Of a stretch of DNA of 64,000 bases, positions 11,347 to 23,700 are shown piece after piece; position 1 is the first letter of the stretch, and each line of letters starts with the position of its first letter. The notes beneath the pieces are model-generated. The model ran no database searches. It worked only from the letters and a program-made list of their open reading frames with translations, and had not been told where the DNA came from. This DNA comes from Porphyra umbilicalis (taxonomy: Eukaryota; Rhodophyta; Bangiophyceae; Bangiales; Bangiaceae): NCBI GenBank assembly GCA_002049455.2, contig KV918952.1, positions 62,001-126,000 on the forward strand, read 5' to 3'. Position numbers and translations under genes: made by a program.

Positions 11347-14300
11347 GGCGCCGTCGCCGCCAATGGGAGTGGGGACGGTGGCGGCGGGGGGGGGGGCGGG
11401 GGGGCGGGACAGTGTGTGGCAGAGGTGCCGCCTGCCGTGTCGTGGTCGGTGGCGGCCGGCCGCGACAGCGGCCGCTGCGGCCACGCGGTGGAGTGTGGCA
11501 GTGGGTGCGGGGGAACCGAAGAGAGCGCTTGCGGGGGCACGGGCGAGCCGGATGCGTGGTTGTCTGCCGCCGATAGCGGCCGCCCTGCCTGCCATTTCTT
11601 CTTTTGTTGCGGCTATTTGTGGGCAGGGCCTTGGCGCTGCCGCCTTCTGTCGGTTGGCCGGCCCGCAGAGTGTGGTGGTGCCGCTTCGTCGCCAGTGCCG
11701 AGGCCGTGCCGCTGGCTGCGTTCGGTGGCTGCCGCTGTAGCGCTCGGCACGCGACCACCTGGGTCACATTGTCAGGGCAAGTTTGGCGAGTTCGGCGGCA
11801 CTCGCCCTTTGGAGCCGCGCGCAGGCGGGGTAGACTACCGACTGGGTCACGTTTTTGTGCACGCCGTGAAAGGCCAGGCACGGGGAGTTGGACGGTGAGG
11901 TGGTGCAATGTTGCGAGGTGCTTTGCCTTGCTACGCACCCGAGCAAGCGTGGCACGGTGGTCTCCGCAGTGGCTTGGCCATCGTTGTCTACTTTCCGGCG
12001 CTTCGCTGGCGAGGCCGTCGGTTCCGGCGGCAATGTGCTGACAGTGGCAAAGGGGTGGCGCAGGAAGAGGGGCGCTACTTGTTGAAAGTTGCGGTGAACC
12101 GTGCCAATCTGTGCAGGCTCGTAGCGGTGTGACCCATGCGCAGCAGTCCCAAAACCGTGGTGACACATGCGGCCCTTTTTGTCCCCGTTTCGCTGTCCCA
12201 GACATGTCGGCGGCTTCAAGATCTTGAGAGTCGTCACAAAATTTTGTGAGCTCTTTTTCGGTGGGTTGTCCCAAGCAATGACAGCCGGTAATATCTCCCA
12301 AAAAATGAATGGCTGATATCGCCCGCCAGCCAATGGGGTGCAGTGAATCATCATGGCTGCAACCAATGAGGGATGATCATACATTTGCGTCCTTTTTTGG
12401 ACGCAGGGACCGGTGTTTTGTTGACTGAGCGACGCACTCGTGACCAGGATAGAGAAACTGACTGTGCTTGACAGCGCTGCTTGTACAAAGTGCTTGTCAT
12501 GCTGCAAGAAGGCTCACTGCCGCCTTCGATGACTATTCCCAACTGTGGTAAGCAGCCTCCCCGGTAGCCTCACCCCCGCACCGAAGAAGACGGTGGTGGG
12601 GCAGGCAAGCGCCGTCCCCACCACCCTCCAACACCGCCGCGAGACAGTGGTGCCGCGGTGCACCACGACTGCGGCCTTTGCGGCCGACGACGGCGGCCAG
12701 GGTCGAGGCCCCGATGATGGTGCCAATGCCCCGCGGCTAGCACTCACAGCCCCGCCCCCCCACCCCCGCGCACGTGGTCGCCTCTTCCCCCTTTCCATCC
12801 GACGCCGGGTGGCTCGTGGCCCCCGTCATTGTCGGCGGCGTTGTGTGAGTGCACCTTGGTCAGTGGTCTGTCCTCGGCATGCGGCCATTCGTGTCATGGC
12901 CCTGCAGCACGGCACGGGCATACTGTGGGGAGTTTTTTTTTTTCCAGGATGCGTGCAGCCAACCCATCTGCGGCCGGTTGCAGCGCCTTGTGCGCCGCGA
13001 CTTCTGCGCTTTGTGAAGCGCTTGAGCGCATCCCTTCCATGCAGTTGTGACCTGCTATGTTCTTCCTCGTAAGGAGCGCTTCCTACCGGTGTGAAGCGAC
13101 CTAGTGAAATTGATGCGCATCACCGCCCGAAGTCGATGAAAATGTATGCTCTGGCACAGGCTCTAGGCAGGGGTTTGCAAATTCCTGTGGAGCCCCACAT
13201 GTCAAAAAAGTGTCCAAAGTGTCACCACGGCTTTGGGACTGTTGCGATGCGGGGGCCGCCACGATGGTGTTGCCTGGGCGCCGCGCGGTCACGGGTGGGA
13301 GAGTGTTTGCTGTGCGCGGGGTCCGCTGGAGCGCGATGTGCACATCCACATGCACCCACATGTGGGGTGTGAGACGGTCGGCGATAGTCGCCGAGAGTCT
13401 TGCTTGTGGCCATCCGATAGCTGAGTGGCGACCCCAGAGCAGGCCGTGTCCATATCGAGTGCGTCCCAGAAACTGCTGAAGCTTGCGGGAGGACGCATTG
13501 ATAAGCATTCACCGATGATCTTGCGGATCCACTGACCTACACGCGTCCTTTGAAAGGACACGAGCACCTACTGCAAGGAGAGTTGGCGGGGTCCCTGCAA
13601 AGCCAGACTGGCCTGATCAGGCGCCAACGTCCGGACCATCCGTGATTGACACTTTGCTGCTCTGTCAACCCGATCCCACCGAAGTACCTGGTACAGAAGC
13701 GGCAGCTGATGAGGCAACAGCGTCATGACCAATTATTTTGACCGTGTGACTCCCATCCAATGGGCGGCGGTACTCCCTGGTTAGCTCGACGCGGCCTGGC
13801 ACGGGGGTCACTGTGAGCCACTTGCGTGTACGTGTGGCCTGTAGAGAACGTTATCTGACGATACCCGTCCTCAAGCAACACAAGAAGAAGAGTGGTACCA
13901 CAGCAAACGGGCTTGACAATGAAGGGGCCTGCACGAGATGCGTTCCATGTCGCGACTGCGACGGTTGGAGAGGTGCTTCACACCCTTCCCGTGCGTCACA
14001 GTTGCGAGCCACAGGCGCCTGGAGAAACAAAAAGGAGGAGGAACGCAACAGGCATCCCTCATCATGACATGATGTCGCTGGGATGACTGTGCTCACGCGA
14101 CCGCCCGTGTCGGTAGGCGCGTCTGGCCAGTGTGGCTTGGTCCGCGACGGTTGGGCCAAAGCCCTCTTGCGCCGATGTATGAGTCGCGGCGGGCGGCGTA
14201 GGGCAGTCTATGTCACCAGACTCCCGACGTGTCCGTCATGTCATCTAGAACGGACGGCTACCGACGGGCCGATGGCGTGGGTGGGCCTTCTTTTGACGGC

Positions 14301-15247
14301 GCTGACAGCGAATGGCCGGCCCGCGAGAGCACGAGGCGGGAGGTCCGATGGGTCCTCTGCGTCACGGTTGGAACGGTATGGTGCGTCATCTTCCACCCGT
14401 TTGACAGGCTGTGGTAGCCTGCCTGGAACGTGTCTTCAACCGAAAAAAAGTCGGCCATGGATCCTCACCGGGGCCACATATGCAACGAGTCTGGCTCGAG
14501 TGGCGAGTGGATTGTTCCACAAAGAAAGCGGTGCTGGTGGCTGGCCCAGAAGCGTGACCGCTGCACAGGCCTTGGCGGGAGCGAGCCCCTGCTACCCGGG
14601 CTGTCAGGGTTGCCAGAGTGCAGTGACGGCAGCTTCACCTGGTTGCGTCTCCGCGGGTTGGTTCGGGCTGTGGAAGCTGCGGCCTCATCGTCATCACTGG
14701 TCTGCCACCGCCGTGTCTCCTATTTTGAGGGGAGCCTGGCGGGTGGAGCGCGGATCCCAACCTTCCACCCACTCGGCGGAGATATGTGGGTCAACGGCCC
14801 ATGAGCGCACCGGGCGGTATCAATGACTGGGAGATGGGGGCGTGGCGGTCTGAGCGGGTCTCTGAACGCGACCTTCATGGCGGCGAAATGACGGCTACGG
14901 GACAGTGGCGGGGCGGTCGGGGGGGTGGGCGGGCGCTCTGCCGCCCACCTGTGCGGTGGCGTCGCCCTCGCATCGGCCGCTGCGTACGAGCTTTCCGAGT
15001 GTCTGGTGATGGCTTGGGAGTTCTCTGGATGCCTTTATAGTCGCGGGGCATCGCCCCACTGCTTGGCCCCGACTTCCAAATCGACCCACGCCACTCACAA
15101 GCTGCCACCTCCATCGCCAACAGCACCTACGACCACTATATCCATCGCATAACCACCACCGTCTGCCGCACCCACCCTTCTCGGCGGGTACCCTGCCTCC
15201 CCTTCCCGAACACCCGAGGGCCCGGCTTTTGTCACCCACCCGCCACC
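11347..15247. other. long spacer, possible unrecognised exons
   Basis: No gene is supported over 3.9 kb. An open plus-strand frame at 12,545-13,072 and an overlapping minus-strand reading around 12,600-12,760 (containing GTIIGASTLAAVVG, which would suit a membrane helix) are mutually exclusive and cannot be decided. A 247-residue plus-strand frame from an ATG at 14083 has ordinary amino-acid composition but no motif. The last 70 bases are a C-rich leader ending in CGCCACCATGG. Confidence 0.35.
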
Positions 15248-17858
15248 ATGGTGGTCATCGTTCGCGACTCGGCCACCGCCCGCCTCAACGCCCGCAAGGC
15301 CGCCGCCGCCCAGTCGGGTGTGCTCACCCCTGATGCCGGCAGCGGCACCAAGACGCCGCCGCTGCCTGCCCCCGCCGTGCCCGTGGCCACCACCCTCGCC
15401 TCGCTCATCCCCGACGCCCCCGCCGGCGTCGTCCCCGCCGACGTGGCGGCGGCCGCCGACGTGCCCGTCAATGTCTACTACAACCTAACGCTTGCCGAGG
15501 TGCAGCGCCACGAGCTGGCGCTCGGCGAGGCGGTCCGCGCCGCCAATGGCGCCATGGTCGTCCGCACCGGCAAGTACACGGGGCGGTCGCCCAAGGACCG
15601 CTTCATTGTCAACCGCCCAGACGGCATTGGCGCCAAGGTCGACTGGGGGGAGGTCAACCAGCCGATTTCGCCCGCCCACAATGACGCGCTTTTTGAGTTG
15701 GTCGCCGCGGGGCTCGCCGGCAAGACGCTCTACGTCTTTGACGGCTACGTTGGCGCGTCGGTCATTAGCGGCAAGCGCGTGCGGGTCGTGACGCTCAACG
15801 CCTACCTCCACCACTTTTGCGTCAATATGCTCATCCCGCCGGCGGCGCTCGGCCAGCCTGTGCCGACGCTCGACGCGTTTGAGCCAGAGTTTACGGTCCT
15901 GTCGGCGAGCTGCGTGACCGACGAGGCCGGGTGGCGCGAGCACGGCTTGAATAGCTCGACGTTCATCACGTTTGACTTTGAGCGCCGCCTAGGCATGATT
16001 GGCGGCTCGCTCTACTCTGGGGAAATCAAGAAGTACGTTGGGCGCCGCGCTAGTGGGGGTGGTGTGCGAGCGGTGTCTTGCTCTTGGCTTTGTGGTGCGT
16101 GGTGCGCGGCGTCGTCTGGTGGTGCGTGGGAGACTGGTTGCCGAGGCGCGAGGGACTGACGTGGCGTGGCGCTTGTTTCTATGCTCGTGTGGGTATCGGC
16201 ATGGTGTCTTGTATGCAGGGGACTGTTCGCGGTCCAAAATACGCTGCTGCCTCTGGAGGGACGCCTCTCGATGCACTGCGCGGCGACGGCGACGCCAGAC
16301 GGAACCGACTCGGTGTTGTTTTTCGGGCTGTCGGGTACGTTTACGGGCTCGTTTCTGGTTTCCTGAGTGGGAAAGGGGTGCTGCCGCATCTTTTGCTGCT
16401 GCTCCTGGTGCTGGTTGCTCGTTTTCTTGCTGCGTTTGTGTGAGCTGATGAAGGTGAGCAAGCCGTTGACAAGACGCGATTGGTTTGTCTTTGATTTTCC
16501 TTCATGTGCTGGCATTGTGACTCCAGGGACGGGCAAGACGACGCTGTCCAGCGACCCGACGCGCAAGCTCATTGGCGACGACGAACACGCCTGGTTTGAA
16601 GGCGGCATCTACAACCATGGTATGTTGCTCTCTTTCGAGCTGTCTGGCTGCTACTCTGGCTTGCCTCTGGAGAGCTCCGCCGCACTTCTCCCATTTGCTG
16701 TCTACTAATTCATTCTCTCGCACTGATTGCCTGCTCTTGTTGCTTTCTTTTCCGCTCTGCCTCTTCCTCGTGCTACCACTCGACAGAGTGGGGCTGTTAC
16801 TGCAAGACGCTCGGACTGACCGAGCAGCGTGAGCCCGACATCTACCACGCTATCCGCGACGGGTACGTTTTGCTGCTTTGGTGTTTGCGACAACCGCACT
16901 CCGGTTGCCATTGTATCTGCTCTTGGCATCGCCCGAGGGCCTTGGTTGTACTCTGACCACATGGCCATCAATGAACGCCTGTTCGCTACTTTTCTCTCTT
17001 TTCATGGGCATCTTTTTACGCTGAACCGAGGCTCACTAATCCCTGCCCACCGATTGCTTGTTCTTTGGCGTTTGTTTCGTGCTCTGTCTTTCTCACGCTC
17101 TCCTCTTGCGCAGAACCGTACTCGAAAATGTCATTCTCGACGACGAAGGCAACCCCATCTACTCGGATTCGTCACTGACGCCCAACGGGCGCGCCTCCTA
17201 CCCAATGCACTATATTGGCAACCACGAGGCGTCCCGGCGGGGTCCCCACCCGCACGCTATCATCTTCCTCACGTCGGACGCGGTTGGTGTCCTGCCCGCC
17301 GTGTCACGGCTCTCGCCTGACCAGGCATCGTACCTATTTCTGAGTGGGTACACCGCCAAGGTCGCCGGCACGGAGCGGGGCGTCACGGAGCCCGTTCCCA
17401 CCTTCTCCCACTCCTTTGGTGCAGCGTTCATGCCTCTCCGCCCGGCCGTGTACGGCGACCTGCTCGCCCGCCGCATGCGCCAGCACAACACGGACGTGTA
17501 CCTTGTCAACACGGGGTGGACGGGGGGCGCCCCGGGCATCGGGAACCGCTTCCCGCTGGCGACGACACGCGCGCTCGTGACGGCGATTGTGACGGGCAAG
17601 ATGGCGGCGGCGCCGTTGACAGAGCCCGATCCCATCTTCCGCCTGCGCTCGCCCGTATCCGTCGCGGATGCTGATGGGGTGCCCATCCCCGCGGGCGTAC
17701 TCGACCCCAAAGCCGCGTGGGAGGCCCGCGGGGCGGGCGCCGAGTACGACGCGGCGGCGCGCCGCTTGGCGGCCATGTTTGTCAAGAACTGGGCGGACCG
17801 CGGGTTCCCGGCGGAGCTGACGCCGTACGGGCCCGTCTCCGAAGCCGCCGAGCATTAG
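15248..17858 (+). CDS. pckA: phosphoenolpyruvate carboxykinase (ATP), five exons
   Basis: The exons are 15248-16032, 16219-16334, 16527-16619, 16787-16862 and 17114-17858. Together they give 604 residues in frame and end in TAG. All four introns are GT-AG with donors GTACGT, GTACGT, GTATGT and GTACGT. The enzyme converts oxaloacetate plus ATP to phosphoenolpyruvate, CO2 and ADP, for gluconeogenesis or carbon-concentrating metabolism. Visible signatures are [10 protein letters not shown] (substrate-binding Arg, about residue 112), the kinase-1a P-loop [13 protein letters not shown] (about 297-309, split by intron 2), and the kinase-2/metal motif LIGDDEH (about 314-320). [17 protein letters not shown] and NTGWTGG are also present. 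These mark the ATP-using rather than the GTP-using family. The N-terminus has about 70 extra residues, Ala-rich, without an obvious targeting signal. Nothing is broken, so this looks functional. Confidence 0.96.
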
Positions 17859-18319
17859 CCGCCGCGGCCCGGTGTGGGTGGGGCTGTGAAATCAAGCAGC
17901 CCTGTTGTTACCTGTGCCCGCCGTTTGGGCGGGCGCGGTTGAGTGGCCATGGATTCGGTTGCGCTGTTCAACCCCTTGAGCGTGTGTGCTTTCGCTGCGT
18001 GTGCTTTGTTGACCCTGCCCGTGCCCCGAGCAATTCACGCACTCTTTTCGTTTTCTCTCCGCGTGCACCATGTCGCCCCAAAATTGAGTACTTTGGTCTG
18101 TAGCCGTGCTGTACCTTACGTGAAGAAGACCGTGTCACGCGTCCGATGCTGGCGCGCACAAAAGAAGAAAAACCCAAAAAACGGCGCCGTCACCCCAGAC
18201 CTCCGGGGGGTCCCGCCTCACCCCGTTGCCAAAAAGAAAACCATGCACAGACCCCGCACAACCGCACCCCAACGCAAGCGCTCACGTCTGCCCGCCGCCG
18301 CCGACCGGCTGTCCCCCCC
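17859..18319. other. spacer between converging genes
   Basis: This separates the PEPCK stop codon from the stop codon of the ankyrin gene on the opposite strand. It must hold both 3' untranslated regions. A short A-rich stretch lies around 18,160-18,250. No AATAAA signal is obvious. Confidence 0.4.
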
Positions 18320-19420
18320 TCACCCCCCACACCGTGCGTGCGTCACGACCAGCTCCCGCTCCGCCGCCCACGCGCCAGCCTCTGACGCCAACGCCCGCGG
18401 GGACAAGCCCGCCCCATTGACCGCCATCAGCGGCGCGCCCGCCCGCACGAGCAGCCGCAGCACGGCCAAGCCGCCGCCGGTGCCCGGCGCCGGCGCCGGC
18501 ACTGGCGCCGGCGCCGCCACCCGCCGGCGCCCCCCCCGCCCCTCCCCGCCACACCGCCGCACGGCGGCGTGGAGGGGCGTGTCGCCCACCCCGTCGACCG
18601 CGGCGAGCGCCGCGTCGGCGGCGCCCGCGGTGGCCGCAGCCGCGAGCAGCGCCCCCACCGACGCGGCGTTGCCCGCCGCCGCCGCCGCGTGCAGCGCCGT
18701 CACGCCGTCGGCGGCGGCGGCGAGCAGCCGCTCGCGCAGCTGCAGGGGGGGCACGCGCAGGTGGGTGGCCACGCCGCCGGCGGCGGCGGCACCCAACCAC
18801 GCGGTGAGGGACAGGGGGGGGGTGCCGCCGCCGACGGCGGGCACGGCGCCGCCGCCGCCACCCAAGCTCAACGCGCCGAGCTGCACCCGCACGTCCGCGT
18901 CGGGGGCGGCGGGGGGGTCCCGCTGCGGGGTGTCGGCGAGCCCGCCGTCGCCGCCGCCGCCGCCACCGCCGCCGCTGGCGTCGAGCAGTATCGCCGGTCG
19001 GGGTAAGCCGCCACCGAGGCCCCCCGACGGCGGCAGCTCTGCCATTGCTGCGGCTGGCAGGGGGGCGCCGCCGAGCGACGCGCGGCCCTGCCGCCGTGGA
19101 CGCGACGATGGTGCGTGGCGGGTGGCGGACGGCGGGCCGCCCCCGCTGCCGGCACCGCCGTCGCCGCCGCCGCCGCCGCCGTCGCTGCCGCCACCGCCGC
19201 CACCGCCGCCGCCGTTGCCGCCGCCGCCGCCGCCGCCGCGGCCGGTACCGCCGCCACCGGGACGGCTGCGGCCCGTCGACAGCACGCGGCCGGCGGCGGC
19301 GCGGCGGCAGCTCGACGAGACGCCCCCGCCGCGGATGGGCGGCACGCTCCGAAAGCCGAGCACCGTACTAAAGGCGAGCAGGGGGGGGCGCCGTCGGGGT
19401 CGACGCGGGGAGGCTGCCAT
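18320..19420 (-). CDS. Gly-rich ankyrin-repeat protein
   Basis: Encodes 366 residues in one exon from the ATG at 19420 to a TGA at 18320. The start was chosen because MAASPRRPRRRPP begins an Arg/Ser-rich, acid-poor leader that could target an organelle. The frame is also open upstream but has no coding character there. Residues about 60-180 are Gly-rich linkers. The C-terminal 180 residues contain at least three ankyrin repeats: 'DGVTALHAAAAAGNAASVGALL', 'VGDTPLHAAVRR', and 'GGGLAVLRLLVRAGAPLMAVNGAGLSP'. Ankyrin repeats bind partner proteins, and no catalytic domain is visible. The repetitive GCC/GGC codons make open frames on the opposite strand, which I judged to be shadows because only this strand gives ankyrin motifs. 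Confidence 0.72.
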   Translation of the reverse strand: MAASPRRPRRRPPLLAFSTVLGFRSVPPIRGGGVSSSCRRAAAGRVLSTGRSRPGGGGTGRGGGGGGGNGGGGGGGGGSDGGGGGGDGGAGSGGGPPSATRHAPSSRPRRQGRASLGGAPLPAAAMAELPPSGGLGGGLPRPAILLDASGGGGGGGGDGGLADTPQRDPPAAPDADVRVQLGALSLGGGGGAVPAVGGGTPPLSLTAWLGAAAAGGVATHLRVPPLQLRERLLAAAADGVTALHAAAAAGNAASVGALLAAAATAGAADAALAAVDGVGDTPLHAAVRRCGGEGRGGRRRVAAPAPVPAPAPGTGGGLAVLRLLVRAGAPLMAVNGAGLSPRALASEAGAWAAERELVVTHARCGG

Positions 19421-19464
19421 GACGCCCCGTCGGTTGCGTGCCTCGGATTTGAGGAGGGGAGCGG

Positions 19465-19516
19465 GACGGCACGCGCGCGCGACGACGCAGGACGGCACGC
19501 GCGCGCGACGACGCAG
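19465..19516. repeat. 26-bp tandem duplication upstream of the ankyrin gene
   Basis: The unit begins GACGGCACGCGCGCGCGACG and occurs twice in a row just upstream of the minus-strand start codon. It is CG-alternating and could lie in the promoter or 5' untranslated region. Confidence 0.7.
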
Positions 19517-20121
19517 GACGTTGCCGGAACCACGAGGGAGGCCAGACGGGATGCGCGCGCTCGCAGTGACGCCGGCGGGGGCGGGGTCGGCGGCAGCACC
19601 GATGTGTAGGGATGACGCAGTCACGCGCAACCAGGAACTCGCTCGACACTGTGTGCTTTGCCCAACCCCAGTGCCGTGCATATGCGCGCGAGGGCTGCTC
19701 TTGTCTGTGAGGGCTGGCAGCCGCTGTTGCCACCATGGTCGACGTTCCCTCAGACTGGGGCGGCAGCAGGACAACGGTCGGTGGGATTCGATACATCGGT
19801 GGCGCACTGTATCGCCATTGGTGACATCTCTATCTGCGGGGAGGCGGCCGAGCCGCATGTACGGACAGGTGCGGTTGACCGTTGCCGGCAGATTGTGATC
19901 CACGGCCGATGGTTGCGCGACGGTTCGCCACGCTTTAAATTGGTCAAGATCGTCTATCCTACTGGGGCCCTCATACCATGCACGCACCTCGTTTCAGAAA
20001 CCAGGAAGAATTCCTGTCCAATCGTTACTGATTGTCACGTGCACCGAATGACTAACAATAGGCTGTCGTTGACCGCCACGGTGCACCTCGGACGATGACA
20101 GCCGATCGTTGGCCCACGCAC
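19517..20121. other. spacer between ankyrin gene and transposon
   Basis: No gene is seen. A 21-bp sequence starting GAATTCCTGTCCAATCGTTA lies near 20,009 and recurs with one change in the same orientation near 29,975, outside the right end of the possible 20-30 kb element. Confidence 0.4.
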
Positions 20122-20143
20122 CATCGTCGCGAAAATGTACCAC
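20122..20143 (+). repeat. 22-bp inverted repeat, left copy
   Basis: Starts CATCGTCGCGAAAATGTACC. The exact reverse complement lies at 29926-29947. A perfect 22-base match is not expected by chance in 10 kb. It is either a terminal repeat of the 20-30 kb element or part of two copies of a small repeat in opposite orientation. Confidence 0.6.
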
Positions 20144-20414
20144 TCTACTGGGGGTGTGCTGGGCGTGCTGCGCGTGCTGCGGGCGTGCTGCGGGCCGAAA
20201 TTCTTACTCCCGATCTGAAATTCTTGCTGGCCCAGACGGCCCTGTGCTGGCCACGAGGGAACGTGGGCTACAAGCGGAGCCCTCATCAATCTACGACGAC
20301 GCGGAGGGAAACTGCTTGATGTAGCCTCCCAAAAAGCAGGCTACAAGTCGGTCGGCTTGAAGAATAACTGTAGCACGTGGGACGATTCAATGCCTGCCAG
20401 CGACGGCTGCTCAC

Positions 20415-20735
20415 GGATCAACTCTGGCCGTTGATTACGGGAATGTAGTGGGGTTCGCTGTCCGGTACGTACGTGGCCGTGGCCCCCTGTGATCCTCAGT
20501 GATCCTCGAGTGCGTGGCCGGTCAGGTCTCGCGGCGACGCCGCGCGCTTGCCCCCGCCCCGCCACGCGCCCGTGCAGGATCAACTCTGGCCGTTGATCAC
20601 GGGAATGTAGTGGGGTTCGCTGTCCGGTACGTACGTGGCCGTGGCCCCCTGTGATCCTCAGTGATCCTCGAGTGCGTGGCCGGTCAGGTCTTGCAGCGAC
20701 GCCGCGCGCTTGCCCCCGCCCCGCCGATGCCCCCG
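20415..20735. repeat. 162-bp tandem duplication inside the transposase frame
   Basis: The 162-bp segment beginning GGATCAACTCTGGCCGTTGA at 20415 is repeated immediately at 20577, with only a few differences and a slight divergence at the end. The period equals 54 codons, so the minus-strand reading frame stays open through both copies. Confidence 0.85.
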
Positions 20736-23700
20736 CCCAAGCCCCTGCCCCACCGCGCCCGTGCCCCCACCATGCGAATGCCCCCGCCCCGCCCCGCCGC
20801 GCCAATGCCCCCGTCCTACTCCACAACTCGGGTGCTTCTGCCCCGCCGCGCGCCCATGCCCCACACTGCCAAGCAGAGCCCTGGTCCCGTTCCCATCGGT
20901 GCCCTGACACCACTGTGGAACACTGCGCAACGACCTTTTCTTCCTTTCCCCCCGCCCCCGCCCCGACCTTTCTTTCCCTGGCACGTCCCCCCCCCCCCCC
21001 CCCCCCCCCGGAACGGCACACTCTTCTCCTCCCGCCGAGATGACTTTCCCAGATACTGCACCGGCTTTACTCGGAGCCGTCCTCACTGTCAGATGCGCAC
21101 TCACCCAGGCCCTCTCGAACAACAAACGCATTAACAAAAAGCGAGACGCCCGTCGCTCCTCCGCCGTGTTGGGGACGTCGTCGGGCATCACCGTAACGCC
21201 GTGGCGCTCACTGAGGTCCTCCCAGTCATACTCGACGGCAATCCAGCTCACAATGTCCGCAGTCGTAAGCACGTCGAGGCGTACTGCGTCTCCCTCTGCC
21301 TCCATATCCCATTGTAGGCGCTCACACCCGTACTTGGTCAGCACGCATCCGGGTGTCGCCGTAGCCTTTTCCGCTCGCCGCACCACCAGCCGCTCCCAGC
21401 CGCGGGCCCGTGTCGTTACCACTAGGGTAGCCTGACCGACCCGAATGGCCCCATCTGGTCGGCGGTACCGCAGCCAGTCAAACCACGGTGACCCATGGAA
21501 AACCGGCGCGGCCCGGATAGTGTGTTGGGCGTGCCCTCGCCTCGGTTGAGAGGCGTCGCCATAATAGAGGCTTCCGCTCCTGCAGAGGAGCGTACTCTCG
21601 GGACGGCACAGCACAGCCGCCAAGCCAGGGATACTGTGGCTCCTGGCCAGCTCAGCCAGAGAGTACTTCTTGGCATACCGCCGCCGCCGTCGTCGCCGCT
21701 GCCGCCGCTGCGGACGGCTGCGCCGTGTCCCTGCCGAGTCATAGTCGCCGCCCGTGTCGGTCCCTGGTCCCTCCTCCTCCGCGTCGGCGTTGTCCTCCTC
21801 TCCGTCGTGGAGCAGGGTGTACACCTGCTCGCTCAGCACAAGTTGCTCGACGAACTGGTCCCTCCTCTTGTTGGTAAGCTTGTAAGCGGCCTTAACTGCC
21901 TTGTGTAGGGCCTCATTATACGCACTGTTGCCGTCACCGACGTTACCCCTGAGGCGAAACTCGTCCAGAAGATGCGCCGACATGCGGTGAAGCTTGGTAC
22001 TGTGGGCTGGCCCCAGTACGGGCTGAAAGACCTCAACCACCCACGCGTGGGCCTTCTTGGCCAGCACAACCGCCTCCGAGTACAGAATACCACCGCCCTG
22101 GTTGGTACACTGTGCGGCAAAGAGTGCGTTTGTCACGACAACCAGCTCGCAAATAGCCGCAGTCAAAGCGCTGTGGTGGTCGCCATTGCCCGGGGCGCCC
22201 GCTACGCCCACGACACCGAAAGGCAGGAATGGTAGGGCACGACGGTGCTCACTGCCCGTCATTGTGGCCTGCCTTGTAGCCTCTGGGACAAAGTACCTGT
22301 GACATAGGAGCCCATACTGCCAAAAGGGACTGATAGCACGGTAGCCTCTTGTCAGTACGCGGATACGGTGAAGGGATGTGAGCCACAGCCTGCCCCCAAG
22401 CAATAAACACACCCAGTAGGGCTCAAAACGTACCCAGGGTGGATGTACGGCACGCGCAAACGACGCGACGCGTGCTTGAACCGCATATTGATGCCACGCT
22501 CGGTGTTTGTCACGGTGTCAAACCGCGCATGGGCTCCACCTTCTGCCATTTTGCGGAGGTAAACAGGCACCTCGTTGGCGACCTTCCTGTTGATACCAGT
22601 GTCCATGACCTACTCTCGGGCACACAACACACAGCACCAATACCACAAGAGCTACTCGCGCCATGTCACGGGCCGTGCACAGTGAGATACTGAACGTATA
22701 CTGAACAGGACCGAGGCAGCATACCGATAGAGAGGCGCCCGACATGGGCGCTCGCCCGCCCACCAAATGCAAGGAGCGAGCAGTTCTACTCTCGACGAGC
22801 AAAGAGACGTACGTGAAGGCGATCGAAGCCTGGCAATCGATACAGCATGCGGGGACCATTTCCAAGGCCAGCCCACGCGGCCATCGCAGGGACCACGCTG
22901 TTGAGGCTGTGCTCCAACTCTACCTCTGCACGCCTCGCCGCCGCGCCCCAAAAGGTCCCCATCGTGGCGTTCTTGAGCTGCGCCCGTACCGTCTCCTGGA
23001 CGTCTCTGCTAGGAGCATCGGCCCCGGACGCCGAGCACGAGTCCTCCCGTCCCACCATGCAGGGCGTACAGGGAAAGAGACAGCCAGTACCCTTCAGGCA
23101 CATTACGGCACGCTCCTCAGGTTGATCACACACGTAAAGGAGGGCACGTGGGGAGACACGCACTCGACCACCGCCGGGTCAGTTCAGCCACGCCCCACGG
23201 TGGCTGGCCAGCACGCTGCCCCGAAAGACGAGGTGTAAAATCCGCTGGAGCAGCTCGGAACGCACCTCATGGCCTTTGCGCGTCTTTATGAACTTGGACT
23301 CGACCTGTGGGATGTACGCTAGTGTGACCCATCGTACGTCCTTGGTGTTGATGTTGACGACGCGCATACGCAAAGGGTAAGCCGATACTGCTCCGCTGCT
23401 GCTGAGCACAGTAGCATCAGAGTACAGGTGCATCGCCAGTACTCTCGTATCCTCGTGCATAGTGCCCTCGACGTGGGCTTGCTGCTCCCGGTACATCTCC
23501 CCGTCCCAGCTGCCTCGCAGTAGCACCGACTGTGGCCCTTCCACGCCATTGTCAGCTGGAGACGGCGGCGGTCCCCAGCACAGGTCCCCTAGCTCCACTT
23601 GCATGATCTCCTCCTGGGCAGCGTCGAACGCGTCGCGGAAGAAGACGGGGTACTTGCGACCGTCAACCGCCATAACAACCTTTTTCCAGTTGAGAGGGGC

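Noticed and set aside
14083..14826. 247-codon plus-strand open frame
   Set aside because: It has an ATG but no recognisable motif, poor start context and no splice or leader pattern like that of the real genes. Not listed as a gene.
15248..17858. TGA as a reassigned sense codon genome-wide
   Set aside because: TGA ends the hAT, ankyrin, CBS and first genes at sensible places, so it works as a stop in this genome.
18569..19609. Plus-strand Ala-rich frames opposite the ankyrin gene
   Set aside because: Ankyrin motifs are only on the minus strand. The plus frames are GCC/GGC-repeat shadows.
23179..23181. Selenocysteine at the in-frame TGA codons
   Set aside because: No catalytic context for selenocysteine in transposases, and I saw no SECIS-like element downstream. 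Nonsense mutation or read-through is simpler.
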